DNA of 64,000 nucleotides, taken from NCBI GenBank assembly GCA_027604705.1, contig JADHYV010000050.1:62001-126000 (forward strand). Direction: 5' to 3'. Both the position numbers and the translations under genes were made by a program. Below the pieces are notes generated by a model. It was given only the letters and a program-made list of their open reading frames with translations, was not told the origin of the DNA and made no database searches. Each line of letters opens with the position of its first letter. Positions within the stretch are counted from its first letter, which is position 1. This stretch comes from Allomyces arbusculus (Eukaryota > Blastocladiomycota > Blastocladiomycetes > Blastocladiales > Blastocladiaceae). This document shows, piece after piece, positions 9,575-25,808 of the stretch.

Positions 9575-12500
9575 ATGCCCAGCAATTCAATAATTATTGC
9601 CCCTGGCCGGCGATTTCCAGCAAAAACCAACCGTGACATTGGCGAGGGCAACATTCCTTGCAGGTTGGCGCGCCCCCCTGCACTAACAGCTCCGCGCGCA
9701 CCAAGAACTCTCGGCCATGGACCAAAAATCTCCCATTTCTGGAACTGTCATTGCCAAGGAAGAGTTCGCGGTGTGTCTGAGTTTGCTCGGCGCAAAGGTC
9801 GGCGCCAATCGCGTGTGCAAGTGCCGTGGGCCGATATAATTTCGTGGATGCTGCCGCTGCTGCTGCTCGTTTGCGCGATACCGCCATGTTCATCCACACC
9901 ACCGGCTACACCGGCATTTGCGACTGCCTCGGTATGATCGTCAGCTTGCGATTCGCGACCATTATCACGCTTCTGAGCTCTGAGCTCACTGTTATTCGGT
10001 TGCACGTTGTCGGCGTTCGACGTGACCTTGGTCGTGCTTGGATTACGGCAGTAGGACACGTCGCCCGTGCAGGTGGTCATGCAACCAATTGCGTCGCACC
10101 GCGACAACGACGTGTTCTTCTCCAACTTTTCTCGACTTGTCGAAGCGTGGTCGAACCAAACCGGCATTGCGTTGAACGTCTGGTGGCCGGAAAAGGTTCC
10201 CGCGCTTCTCATTGGCATCGACGGCATCAGATGCGGGCTTATTCCTGACATACTTAAGTTTATAGACGGCCTACACTGGCTCCGACCTGTACCAGTTCCT
10301 GTCCGTCGTCGTTCAGCAAAGATCTGCGGCTTGGGATTTGTGCGTCGCTTCCTGGATTGATTGCCGGTTTCGGATCTTGCTTTGCACTGACGCTCATTTG
10401 TTTTCCCCGACTGCAGGATTGGACTGGACCGTTTGTTGATTCTTCAGTTCGCTCACTTACTGCGCTCTGAGCTAATCCCTCTTTTCATTCGACAATAGTT
10501 ATTTGGCCGGCAGCCTTTGCGCGACCACTGTTGCTCCCACTCGACGGCGTGATTTCACCTGCGGCAATTGCACGACACGCTCCATCGTCTCTCGAATCCG
10601 GAACCGTCAATGGATCGCTGTACGTGCTGCACTGCACCATGTAAGTGTATTTGATGGGGGGACGCTGATCATCCCTATTTTTTCGCAGATACGCGGTCCC
10701 GCTGTACAGCGACGGCGGTGCACTCTTTTATAGGAGCGACCTGCTCGCCAAGTACGGCTACTTGCAGCCACCAAAAACGGTACGCTTACTGGCTGCGTTT
10801 TTGGTGCGGTGGATCAGGTTGAATAGTCGTTTTCATGGCTTAATCATGCAGTGGGACCACATGGCGACGATGATCGGAACAATTTTGGCCGGCGAACGCG
10901 CCACGAACCCTTCGCTCGCAGGATTCATTACGCAGCTGAGCTCGTATGAAGGCCTGACGTGCAACGTCGCCGAATGGTTTTCTGGCGCCAACCTGACCAT
11001 GTTTCTTGACGCCTCGTCGAGACTGACGCTCGACTCGGCACCCGCTCAAGCGCAGGCCGCAGCAGTTCTTTCCCGTTTCCGTCGTTGGATACAGCAAGGG
11101 CTCATCCCGGCGGGATCGATTTACGCGTTTCGCGAAATGGAGACGCTCAACATGTTTGAACAAGGCAACGCAGTGTTCATGCGGTTCTGGAGCCTGAAGG
11201 GGTTCCATTACCGGACCTCTGGGCTCAATTTGTCATGGGCGATGGCGCCGCTGCCGGGCGAATCGCCCGACTTGGCGGGGGCGTCGGTGTTTGGTGCCAA
11301 CCTGATTGGTATCAACAAGTACACACGCAACGTAACGCGCGCCGCTCGTGTCGCCGAGTTCTTGTCTGGTTTCGAGGCGCAGCGGTTGTTTACGACGGCG
11401 TTGGGTCTGCGGCCGACGATTCCGGAGCTCTTTCATGGTACGGCTGTTTATTTGTGGACAGTGGGTGTTTCGTTGCACTGCCCATCACGCCATTCGTGCG
11501 CGGTCGTCTAGATCCCGAGGTGAATCGTGTTCATGACGCGGCGTTTCTCAACTCGACCAGGGTTCGTGCTGTTCACGTTTGATTTGCATTCCGTCTCCAC
11601 CCCGCTTTTCTGTCTGACTGCTCTCCCTTTGATTGCTCCCATCCAGATTGCGAACCGACCGTCAACATCCTGCAAAGACCAATATCTGGCCATTTCAGAA
11701 TTCATCTACGCTGGCGTGAACATGGTTCTCGGCGGGTTCGCCGACGCTGACACTTCTGTTGCGTCCATCAACAAGCTGATTGCCGACCGGCTCGGGATTG
11801 ACCATTTCGGCACGCCGCAGGACACGCAGTGGAGCGACACGACGTCGATTGTTGTCGCCGCCATTGTCGCTTTCCTCGCTGCGACCATTTTGTTGTTGGC
11901 AATTCGGCTCTTTTTGTTCCGCGACGCTGCGGCCGCGCGTCGCATTCTCACCGAGTTTCTGGTCGGTGTGCTTATCGGTTCGATGTTCGGGTCACTCGCG
12001 CCGTTGACGTTCATCGGCACCCCTTCCCCCACCACTTGCAAGTTGCGCGTGGTTCTGATTGGACTCGGGTTCACGTTCATGACGAGCTGTATGGCCGCAC
12101 AGGATTTCCGCATCTACCTGATTGTCTCGAGTCCGCTGCGTCGCGTTGCTGCCGACCTGCGCCGCATTTTGTGGCAATCGCTCGTGGCCGTTTGGGTGAT
12201 CGAGGCGGTATTGCTTGGGATTTGGCTCGGGCTCGATCCGCTCGCGCCCGTCGACGTGAAGGTCGACAATTCGTGGCGATACACTGGGTGTGCGTCGACG
12301 AGTTTCTCGTTCCAGATTGCCATGTACTCGGCGCAATGTCTCCTGTGCTCGATTCTCGTAGGGCTCTGTGTGTGGCTTGCCGTGCGTAATCGCAACGTTT
12401 CACCCAAGGCCAACACGTCGGGTGCGGCCATGTCGCGCGCTTCGTACTTAATTTTCGTGGTTGCTGGTGCCGCAGTACGACTCCACCCCACTCTTCTCGT

Positions 12501-13274
12501 CGCACGCGCACATTTTGCTGACTCATCGGATGTCCCATAGATCATTCTGCTCTCAGTCCTCCACGTCGGCCCCGTCCCGCAAATGCTCACGACGACCGCA
12601 GCGGTGGCCCTCGTCGTTTTGAGCGTGCTGTGGGCGAACCTGATCGTACAGCTGCGCGCGACGCCCGAAACCGAAACGTCGAGCTGGATGGGCACGACGA
12701 TTGCCGCGACTGCATCAGTCTTCTCGGAAGCGAGCCAGGACAGCTCTGCGGGGGACCTGCCCAACCCGCTCCCCGGTACTTTGCACGAATCCAAGTTGGC
12801 CGTGCGGTTCGCGCGGACCAAACGCGCCTTGCAGATCGCGCCGTGGCTCACGGGAGTCGCAGTCGTCCATGTTGCGGATGCGCAGATCTTGGTTGTGCGC
12901 TCGGTGCGCATCAAGTCGAATCTCTGGACCGGGTATCAGATTCCTGACGTTCCCGCCCCCAATAGCCACCCCGCGGTCTCGTTCTGAGCTTGCGCAAACT
13001 CGTCGCCGTGTCGGAGTCAAGCAACGCGACGCGCTCGTTCACGGCCACGTTTACCGCCGGCTTGCTCGAAGTGTGGACGCGGACGGAGACTGAGCTCAAG
13101 GAATGGCATACACTGCTCGCAACCGCCGTGCCGGTCGGCGACAAGTCGACCATGGCCGAGCCGTGCAGTCGCGGGGCGATCGGGTCGCGCGGGGCGCAAG
13201 GGGCTCAATTGACCATGTCGGTCCAAGTCGCGACGAGCATCGAGGGGCCGCGGGCGCGGGTCATGTCGTACTGA
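9575..13274 (+). CDS. Receptor copy C: solute-binding domain / class C GPCR / PH-like protein
   Basis: Exons: 9575-9931, 10055-10195, 10266-10339, 10417-10430, 10499-10619, 10689-10779, 10852-11437, 11512-11561, 11647-12474, 12541-12903, 12966-13274, giving 977 residues, the same total as copy B. The N-terminal 85 residues end in a basic cluster (RRKGRRQSR). A Leu-rich membrane segment follows (about 86-103), then the solute-binding domain ([55 protein letters not shown]). The 7TM core keeps the TM3 Cys (TCKLR) and ECL2 Cys (WRYTGC). The PH-like tail carries ELKEWHTLL. The first exon is 119 codons, as in copy E. An alternative start is the internal ATG at 9848, which would make the Leu-rich segment a classical signal peptide. 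Confidence 0.85.
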
Positions 13275-13515
13275 TTTGGCGCGCGGTTGAGGAAGTTGGG
13301 TGATGGTGGTCGAGGAGGCGAGGTCCTGACTTGATGAACGGGTGGAGAGTGTTGCACTGATATTGATTGGTTGCTTTGAAAGTCTGGAGCTCATGACTGT
13401 CATGAGAAGCTTGAGTTTGGAGAGCTCGACTCTGCGTGAAGCGAGCGCAAGTCAAGACCTATCACCAACATTGAGACATCGGCAAAAACCATCCCAGACA
13501 CACCAAGCCGTGCAT
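13275..13515. other. Short spacer after receptor copy C
   Basis: Receptor C (plus) and the CENP-X-like gene (minus) converge here. No further feature was recognised. Confidence 0.5.
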
Positions 13516-13936
13516 TTATGAGAAATCCAACAACAGCAGCGGCAGCACCAATTCAAGGTCAGCAATCTGGATATCCGGCTCGCCCTCCAGCGCGATATTG
13601 TGGTGGGACCGCCGCGACCGCGTCACGCACGCGGCGGCGCTCCGGTGGAGAGCCTCCAGCGTCAAAAGCCGCGTCAGCTGCACGGCCAAGTCGAGCGCGT
13701 CCTTGTTCACTAATGTAAGGTCAGGGTGCATGGGGTGAGGTGCAGTTAAATTTCATCGAGTCAGTGTGGTCGGTTCATACTTTTGAGGCTCGGATCGGTC
13801 CATTGCCCCTTGAAGACCTCGAGAAGCGTTTCCTGAGCAACGAAGAGAGCATCGTGTGTCGTCAGTATGGCTAAAGGTACAGGCCTCAACCATTACGACG
13901 CATACGCACTGGTCGCAGAGCGCTGTCCTTGGACAT
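13516..13936 (-). CDS. Centromere protein X / MHF2 histone-fold protein
   Basis: CENP-X (MHF2) pairs with CENP-S (MHF1) in a histone-fold complex that acts at kinetochores and, with FANCM-type helicases, in replication-fork repair. My model is three minus-strand exons, 13910-13936, 13781-13832 and 13516-13709, about 90 residues (human CENP-X has 81). The family signature is visible: ETLLEVFKGQWTDPSLK, then NKDALDLAVQLTRLLTLEA, then the C-terminal ADLELVLPLLLLDFS matching the family's L-E-x-V-L-P-Q-L-L-L-D-F ending. The nine-residue first exon is the weakest part. The stretch between LEALHRSAAA and IADLELV may hold another short in-frame intron. The gene is antisense between receptor copies C and D. 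Confidence 0.75.
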
Positions 13937-14198
13937 TTTGATCGACGGGCAATCGCGTAAGACGTTGCACTTGATGGAATTCCGCTCGCTTGACGGTGTT
14001 TGTGCAGAGTGTTGAGCGGTGGGAGGATGCACTGAAAGCCGGTCGTGATGGTTGTCCAGCAAAGTGCAGCATCGTCGTGCACCTTTGTCCGAGGACAGCG
14101 ACGCGAACATCAGACGTTTGGCACCAGTTTGCCTTGCCAAACCTGATCATGTCGACACCCGCGCCTTCGAGGCTCTCGAGGCCACGACCACCATTACT

Positions 14199-17876
<3,678 letters not shown>

Positions 17877-18046
17877 TCAGGGGGGACTTTAAAGGTTGAA
17901 TGGATGGGTCGACTCGGACGGGAGGAAGGAAGGGACGAACTGAGGAGTCTGGGAGTGTCATGAACGATTCATTGATTGGTGTCAGGAAACTCCTTTGTGA
18001 CCAACACAAGAGAAAGGGAAAAGAAATCAAACGGATGCCAAATTCA
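17877..18046. other. Spacer after receptor copy D
   Basis: No gene recognised between the stop of copy D and the minus-strand F-box relic. Confidence 0.5.
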
Positions 18047-20180
18047 TCAAGCATGACGCTCGTTACTCGACAGCGAGCAGCACCTCACTCGGGTCCGCGA
18101 ACAATCGGCCATGGCTGGCAGGAGCACGTTCCAGATCGCCTCGTCGACGCCCGGCATAACCACAATGTCCACGGGAAACGGCTTTTCGGTATTCTCCTGC
18201 GCGTCGCGCTCAATGTCATCCTCGTCGATTGTCAAAGATAGGAACTTCACGTCGCGGCTGACCACCCATCGCACCACCTCAAGCTGCTCGTAGACGACCA
18301 CGCGGGGGTCAAGAACGCTCATGACGTGAATCTGGAGCGCATTAGCTGACCGGCTGCGGAACTAGGGCAGCCGTGACAGGACAGGCCAGAGCGCACTGCC
18401 GGCATGGTGCTCGAGCTGGAGCACTTCGATCGGGTTGATCACGTCGTCAATGCCAATACATCCGACGCGCATCCCTTCGACGCCTGAAAGATTTGAAATG
18501 CGCGAAAGGGACTAGAAGGGTGCGGGTGTATCAGCGAGGCCGTGATGCTGTGCACAGTTGCAGGAAGAGGTTCCACGAGCACGGTGCCCCCAGTCTCGAA
18601 CAATTCGACATGGACCAGGTTCAGGGGCGCATTGTTTGCGATCAGCGGAGCGATCACTTCATGCGGCAGTGGGTCACAGTCACTAGCATTGCGACGGCAT
18701 CGCGCAAATCATTTTCCCAATGAAGCGTTATGTGTGTCAAATACGGCAACGCGCTAAGTTACCGGCGTCCATGTACCGCTGCTCAGCTTTTGTCAACAAC
18801 ACAACAAGCGACATGACAGAGTGCTACGGCACGACGTGGTGACACTGTCGGGAAGATTCAATTGATTCTGTGCAGAGAATGTAATCACGCCGGTGACACA
18901 CGGCAAATTGATCAAGGTGCAGTGCCCAACCATGGGTTCAGCCAGGCGCGGCAGCTGGGTAGGACAAGAAGCGTGTCTGTAAGCGGAAGATCCAGAAACT
19001 GGGCGCGCGTGAGCCAAGACATCGATGGGAGGATGGCGGCCCCAGGGAGTCAGTTTGAGCCAGCACGCTCCCGATGTTGCCGTAGACGGTACAAAAGTCT
19101 GATCGCTCATAAGTGAACGAGCTCACGCAGTTAGCAGACGCGAGTCGGATGCACCGCGCTCAGGGGCTGGGTCGTTCCGAGATGCAGTTTCTTCAACTAC
19201 GGCATTGTAAATACCAGCGGTTGCACAATTCCGCACGTATATCGTGCAGCAGGCAGAAAATGATGTTGCTGAAGGTATTCGGCCGCAATCTCGTCTACCC
19301 ATTCAAAATGTTGAACTGCACGCTCTTGAATGGTGCTATGCGGGCAGCAAGCGCCGGCACAATGACTGACCCGGGCGATGGATTGCTGTGGACAATGAGA
19401 ATGGCAAGATGCGGGCATTGGTCAGCCAATGCATAGTACTTCCAAACGCCAAACGGACGGGCTGAGCGTCACGTCCTGCTGCACAAGGGCATTCAACTTC
19501 ATGGTCACGGTTGAGTCACCAGGACGTTGCAGTTCAGGGAGCGTCCATCAATCGGAATTGTCACGACCAGACAGCCGAAGCGAGCGGAGTTTCTGCAGCA
19601 CGTTGACGCCTGGCGAAGTGTGCACAAGGACCGGAAACGCTGCTGCCGGGATATCGAGGACGCTCAAGACGGACCAAAACGTGCAGAGAGTACAACGACA
19701 TGGCCGCTGCTACTATGGGATCGCAGCACGAGTATACGCATCGTGCTCAAAACTTGGGTCATGTCCGACACCGGGATGGGCTCTTGCACGCCGAGATGCA
19801 ACTATTTCAATTGCTGAATGACAGATCGGGGTGGATGAGGATGGATCGTGCGTCAACTTTTGGAGCCGTTGCTTGAGGGTGCAGTTGACGGAAAAACTGT
19901 GTTGCAATCGTGTTCCATTCAGAGTGCAGGTGATTAATCCGGACGCTATTGACCGCCCCAACGAGCAAAGAAAACGCGTCCGCCAACGCTGATCCAGGTA
20001 GCAACGGACTATCAATTGCAAGAGCGGCAAGACTTGGAAACTGAGCAACAATGTAAGTGAGCAGCTTGCCAATTCCATCGGTCAACAGCGCGTAAAGAGC
20101 AAGGTTCGCAGCATCATCATCAACAGAGACAGTGAGCAAACGAATTCGCGCAGCGGCCGGAACACGGCACGGTTGGGAAG
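18047..20180 (-). pseudogene. Decayed F-box/LRR-like gene copy
   Basis: Minus-strand fragments in several frames match, in order, the intact family member at 33476-36142. Near 20180-19850: LLTYIVAQFPSLAALAID and PGSALADAF, matching LLVHLVSQCPHLSALAVAG and PGSVIAPVL. Near 18640: LNLVHVELFETGGTVLVEPL, matching LTHVDLLADTHGVMVEAL. Near 18230: PFPVDIVVMPGVDEAIW, matching PFRIDILFMSGVDDSAR. The middle (about 18750-19700) is poorly conserved, and the F-box region itself was not found, so the 5' end appears lost. It lies between receptor copies D and E. Confidence 0.7.
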
Positions 20181-20584
20181 GGGGCACCATGACTATGGGT
20201 TCCGGTGGTAAACTCTCGCGACATGAGAACGGTTCGATTGACCACATCGTCAATTGCTCGGGCCGGGTCATCAGTCACTCCAGTTACTGGCCCGTTACTT
20301 GATATATTGTCGGCAGCGACCGCGACTAGCGTTAAACCGCGGTGATGGAAGCGAATCAAGCTTTGATCCATGGGTTCGGGTCAGAATCCGGGTTTGTGCG
20401 ACGCTGACCCACGGGTTTGTGCGACCCCAAGCCACATCCTCGCTAAACTGCCAATCCGCGACCAGTTTAGTTCCTCTGCAGCGAGGCTCAGCTCAGCACC
20501 ATCGGCCTACGTATTTCTCTTCATTTTTTGAGCAGCATGGTCGTGGTCGCGGTCGCGGTGGTACGCGGACCCAAATAATATGTT
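20181..20584. other. Spacer, no gene recognised
   Basis: Contains a short direct repeat (GGGTTTGTGCGAC near 20391 and 20414). No coding signal was recognised. Confidence 0.45.
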
Positions 20585-21356
20585 TTAGAGCACAAGTGCC
20601 GGCGGCTCCACGGTCCGAAACGATCCCGCACGATCCCGTACAAATATATCCACCTCGCTCGTGGAAAAAAAAAATATGGAGCGCCACAGTACATGAGTCA
20701 CCACTCCCTCGTCCTCGTCGCCCTCGTCCTCATTCGCGAGCTCGGGTTGCCCGCCATCTTCCGACTCGTACCCGTCATCAATGCGGCCGGCAGCGATAGT
20801 CGCGGCCTGCCGGCACTCTTGCAAACACCGCATTCCAATCACCGCCGCCTGCGTATCCTCCCTGTCGAGCCCCATCACCTTTGTCGTCGCCTGCAGGCTC
20901 TTGCTCACGACCAAGGCGCGGGCCGTCTCAAGACCGACCCTCCCTGCGCGCTTCTTGGTGTTGACGCAGTCGGCGAGCGAGAAATCCTGACAAGCGAGTG
21001 CATCAGTCCGTATTCTGTGATCTCCACCGTTTGGTTCATCATCAGGATCACAGCAACGCACCCGCTCGGATGGCACACTCATGATGGAGGATGCATGCGG
21101 CAGCAAGCTGAGCGAGATCCGCCGCGTCGAGCGGTGGGCCCGGCGGCGGCCACGGCGAAAAAGTAAAAGATGCAGTGGTACTGGGAGCCGCAGTGCGATG
21201 AGGTGGACGAATGGCCGAGCAAAAGGGTGCGTGAGCGACAGGAACGGGCGAGGTCGGAGGAGGAGCGGGCAGACTGGCAGTGGGAGTGTGGGCCGGCGAG
21301 CCGTATCCTAGTTGGGCAGGCGTCGTCACGCGCGCGTGCGCGTCCGTGCTGGTCAT
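20585..21356 (-). CDS. Hypothetical Pro-rich/acidic protein
   Basis: Not recognised. The minus-strand ATG at 21356 opens about 90 residues rich in Pro, Ala and Thr (TPTASLPAPPPTSPVPVAH), ending DAADLAQLAAACILHHE. A GT-AG intron (donor GA|GTGTGC, acceptor CACAG|A near 21020) joins this in frame to a helical stretch (DFSLADCVNTKKRAGRVGL, ARALVVSKSLQATTK) and then an acidic tail (ANEDEGDEDEG). The tail may be interrupted by another intron, and the true 3' end is uncertain. Codon use resembles the housekeeping genes of the window, which is why I list it. It lies between an F-box relic and receptor copy E. Confidence 0.4.
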
Positions 21357-21925
21357 GTCGGCGATCGCGTGGGTGGTAGGCCAGCCCCGCTGTGACGCGT
21401 TTGATTGATGCGGTGTTGTTATGGTCGGATGCGTGCCGTGTCAGGACGCGAGGCGCGGCAAGCGGCGGGTGTACGGGTCCAGGGCTCTTCCATGCGGGAA
21501 AGGATCGAGCGAAGGAGACAGCGACCGGTGGGTTGGATGTGTCGGGCGGAGGATGGTGGGCCGGTGGCCAATCAGCGCGAGTTCAGGCGAGTCACGCTCC
21601 AGGCGGCGGCGCGCGTCGATCACGGGCGGTCAAGTTCATGTAACATGAGGAACGACGACGGATTTGATGACGCCGGATTGTCGACAAGAGCGACGACGGC
21701 AGCAGCGGTCAAGGTCGCGCGCGAGTTGCGATTACAGCGTGGAAATCAGGAGCGACCCACGGGTCGCGCTGCACGGTGCGTCATTGCGTCACCCAATGCC
21801 GTCCCAAAGCCCCGCCGGTTTGACCCAAACCCACAGGTCGAAAACCCGACCCACCCCGTAACCCAAGCCAACGCACGTCAAGGAGTGTGACGTGGCGACG
21901 AACCGCCATTGACCGTCATTCCCAG
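21357..21925. other. Divergent spacer upstream of receptor copy E
   Basis: Lies between the minus-strand hypothetical gene and the plus-strand receptor E start, so probably holds both promoters. Reading frames present show no family resemblance. Confidence 0.45.
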
Positions 21926-24900
21926 ATGGACACGTTTGGGCTTCATGATCATGCACCTGGCGATCATCGAAAGCAAGAAGGTCAAAACTTGTGGCAGTCC
22001 TCAATCGCATCTACGATTTCAATGGCAACATTAGTTTCAGCATCCTATGCGGGCCGGCCAAGCAGCACCCGAACTCGCCTTGTTCAAGCATCACAAGAGC
22101 CATGTTTCGACAAGCAGCTGCTCGCTCGCAAGAACGCCGGTGTAACGAAGAAACGTTTAACTTTCTCCGCAACTTGCCCGGTTATTCGAAGGGCACGGCA
22201 GCTTCCCCGAGCATGGTTGCAATGGACGCTGTTCGGCATCATTGTGTGCTCGTCATTGGGTTTGCTCTGTCACAGCGTATTGGTAAGGATGGGTGGATGC
22301 CTGGGATGCAGCAACGTTTACGTGAGCGGAGTTGGCAGACCATCTTTGACCATGCTTCCGCGCACTCTCCGCGCCCCTTGCGCCCGTCCCTGGCCGCAGT
22401 AGGCGGACGCGTCGGCAACGGTCCGCGTCGTCATGCAGCCGTTTGCATCGCTCTCAGGAGACGCGACCTTCATTGCCGGCTATACCAACTTGGTCGACGC
22501 ATGGTCCAACCAAACGGGCATTCCAGTTACCCTGTTTTGGCCGGATCGGGTTCGGGTTGCTGTTACTTGTCTGCGAAGTGGGCGCTCAAGCTCATTCAAT
22601 GCCTCATTCAGATGACCTACACGACCGATGACCTCTCCCTTTTCCTCGAAATCATTGCGCAGCAAAAATCGAGGACTTGGGATGTTTTTTCCATGGACGG
22701 TTGGTCTTGTGTGGCGCGCGTGATTTGTTTTGGAACCATGCCTCACTTTGTCTGGTGCGAATATACAGTTATCTGGCCAGCAACGTTTGCAGACCGCATT
22801 TTGCTCCCGCTCGACCGGCTTGTTTCGCCAACCGCGGTCGCCCAACACGATCCGGGAGCCCTTGGGCCAGGTATCATCAACGGGACCCTGTGCGTAAATA
22901 ATACCTCGCCTCTCTGGTTCGCTCATGCTGCGGTTCGACATTCTGAACCACCCTCTACTTCTTGCTCACCAAATGAATCTCAATGGCCTTGCTTGACAGG
23001 TTTTCGTTGCCGACCTGCGCGGAAGGTGGGTTGCTCATATATCGGTCCGATATCTTGGCCAAGTACGGCTATCACCAACCACCGAAAACTGTGCGTTTCT
23101 GAACCAGATATCTCAATACTTATCCACCCCGCTGCTTACTCGCTGACCCGATCTAGTGGGGCGAAATGGAGCAGATGCTCTCGACCATTCTCCCGGGCGA
23201 ACGAGTGGCGAACCCATCGCTTGACGGATTTGTCTCGGAGCTGCGGTCATACGAGGGCCTGACGTGTAACGTCGCCGAATGGTTTGCTGGCGCCAACTTG
23301 ACGATGTTCCTTGATGCGTCGTCGCAACTGCCCTTGGCCACGCCCGAGCCGCAAGCACAGGCCGCGGCCATCCTGTCTCGATTTCGGCGCTGGGTTGTTC
23401 AGGGTCTTGTTCCGTCAGCGGCGCTGCGATATTCCGAGTACGAGGCTGACAGCCACTTTCTTTTCGGCCAAGCCGTGTTTCTGCGCACATGGAGCAGTGA
23501 TTCGTTTGGGCTCGCGTCGATCCCGGTCAATTTTACGTGGGGCTTGGCACCGCTGCCCGGCGACACGGCTGACTGGATTGGGGCGTCGACGCTCGGTGGC
23601 GGCGTCATCGGCATCAACAAGTTTACGCGCAATGTGACGCGCGCCGCCCGCGTCATTGAATTCTTGTCGGGACCGGAGATTCAGCGCCAGATCACGACGG
23701 GGTTTGGGATGCGGCCGACCATTCCTGCCTTGTTTAGCGGTACGCTTCTTGGCACGAATCCAACGTTTGTGACAAGCATGGGCGGGGTTGTTTTCCTCTG
23801 CATTTGACCGATGACACCGGTCCGTTCGATAGACCCCGACGTGAATCGCGTTTACAATGCTGCCCTACTCAACGCGACCCGGGTACGGAGCGAACGCTTT
23901 TGCCCCTCCGCCCGAGCCCTTTTCGCATTTCTAACGGCACGAAACATCACGCATGCAGATCATTGATCGCCCGTCCAGCTCGAGCCGAGACCAATACCTA
24001 GCCGTATCGAACTTGATATACTCGCGCGTGAACCTTGTCCTTGGCGGGTTTGCTGAAGCGCTCTCAACGATTGCCTTTCTCAACTCGGCGATTGCCGATC
24101 TGCTTGGCATCGACCACTTTGGCGCGCCGCAAAATGTTCCGTGGAGCGCGCTCCCATCCATTATCGCCTGGACCGTCATCGCGCTGCTTCTCATCGTCAT
24201 TCTCTTCCTGGCGATGCTGTTATTTCGGCAGCGTGATGCTGCATCAGCGCGCCGCGTCCCGACCGAGTTCCTCGCTGGCGTGCTCGCTGGTTGTTTCCTC
24301 GGGTCGCTCGTGCCCCTCACGTACATAGGAACGCCGACGAGTACCACGTGCAATATGCGCATGATTCTCATGGGGCTTGGGTTCACGATCATGATGAGCT
24401 GCATGGCTGCGCAAGATTTCCGCGTTTATTTGATTGTGTCGAGCCCTCTCCGTCGCATCGCATCTGACGTGAACCGAATTCTTTGGCGGTCGATTCTCGC
24501 CGCGTGGGTGCTGGAGGGTGTCTTGATTGGCGTCTGGCTGGCCATTGATCCGTTTGTGCCCATGGACTTCAAGGTGGACGGCTCGTGGCGGTACACAGGC
24601 TGCGGATGCAACAACACGCTCTTCCAGCTCATTATGTTTGGGACCCAGTGTCTCGTGTGCGGGTGTTTGGTCGCTGTTTGTGTTTGGCTCGCGGTTCGGA
24701 ACCGCAGCATAGCGCCCAAGACCAACACGTCGGGCGCGGCCATGTCGCGCGCCGCCTACTTGATGTTGATTGGTGCGAGTGCCGCGGTACGTTGGTTGGG
24801 GCTCCGTTTGTGCCGGATCCATGCACGCGCGAGCCGCTGACTCGGCACTTGTGGGGGGGCCCCCCCCCCCCCCCCCCCCCACCCAGCACACCAGAACACG

Positions 24901-25808
24901 ACAGGGGGGGCGCAACAACCCCAACACGACCACACACCCAAAGAGGGGGGGTTGGAGGGGCAGGGGGGGGNNNNNNNNNNGGCCCTGGGGCGCCCCGCCT
25001 CACTGATTGGGTGTGGGGGGCTGTCAGCGGGACGGTGTTGGGGGCCCCGGTTGTGCGTGTCACATTCACCGGCGTGGCTCTGCCGCGGTTGTTTGCCCCC
25101 CCCCCCCCCCCAGATTGCCATTCTCTGCACCATTAACTTCGGCCCGGTTCCGCAACTGCTCACCATGACCGCAGCCGTCGTTTTTATCGTGTTGAGCATC
25201 CTGTGGGGGTACCTGGTCACGCAATTACACGCGCCGGCGGCCGCCGAGGACTCGAGTTGGATGGGCACGACGATTCACGCAGTATCGACAATCAATCCAT
25301 CGTCTGGACAAGATAGCTCGTCGGGCGAGTTGTCGACACCAAACGGGGCGCGGTCCGCCGTGCACGCCGCGACGATGGCGGTGCGGTTCGCTCGCTCAGC
25401 ACGGGCATTGTCCCTGTCTCCGTGGATGTTTGGGGTTACGGTCGTGCACGTCGAGGATACGCAGCTGTTGCTCGTATGCTCGGTATGATCTGGTCTCGAC
25501 GCTTCACATCTGCTAGAACCATCGTTGACGCCGTTACGTTTGGAATGCCAAAGGAACCCAGTGGGATCGTGCTCAGTCTGCGCAAGCTTCTCAGCGTCTC
25601 ACCGCATCAACCCGAGGCGCTCGCATTCACGGCCACTTTTGCGGCGGGTTTGCTCGAATTCCAGGCGCCGTCGGAGGTGGAGCTCAAGGAGTGGCACGGC
25701 CGGCTCGTGCTGGCGGCGACTGTTTTGGGCGCGGCCTTGAGCAAGGCATCTCGCACAGCTGCGCCCTCGTCGCCCACGTCGATGGTGGTTGCGTCCATGC
25801 TCGATTGA
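21926..25808 (+). CDS. Receptor copy E: solute-binding domain / class C GPCR / PH-like protein (intron contains assembly gap)
   Basis: Exons: 21926-22282, 22403-22549, 22612-22699, 22769-22889, 23000-23090, 23157-23739, 23833-23882, 23959-24786, 25114-25482, 25554-25808, about 962 residues. Membrane segment at about 98-117 (TLFGIIVCSSLGLLCHSVL), preceded by basic residues. The solute-binding domain is more diverged than in the siblings (EGGLLIYRSDILAKYGY; APLPGDTADWIGAS). The 7TM core keeps TTCNMR (TM3 Cys) and WRYTGC (ECL2 Cys). The PH-like end reads ELKEWHGRL, and the tail after it is short. The last 7TM intron (24787-25113) is unusually long and holds a 10-N gap between G and C homopolymers. 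The start ATG is chosen because it gives a 119-codon first exon, as in copy C. Confidence 0.8.
24787..25113 (+). other. Receptor E intron with 10-N gap (24971-24980) and homopolymers
   Basis: The intron starts GTACGT and ends in C15-AG. It contains a long G/C homopolymer block near 24850-24881 and N at 24971-24980. The equivalent intron is 54-87 nt in copies B, C, D and F. Sequence right of the gap (24981-25110) resembles a degraded repeat of the sequence left of it (24735-24855), which suggests poor basecalling at contig ends. Confidence 0.7.

Noticed and set aside
24971-24980. Runs of N and flanking homopolymers as a biological repeat or origin
   Set aside because: The 10-N blocks are assembly placeholders, and the flanks look like miscalled duplicates of neighbouring exon sequence.
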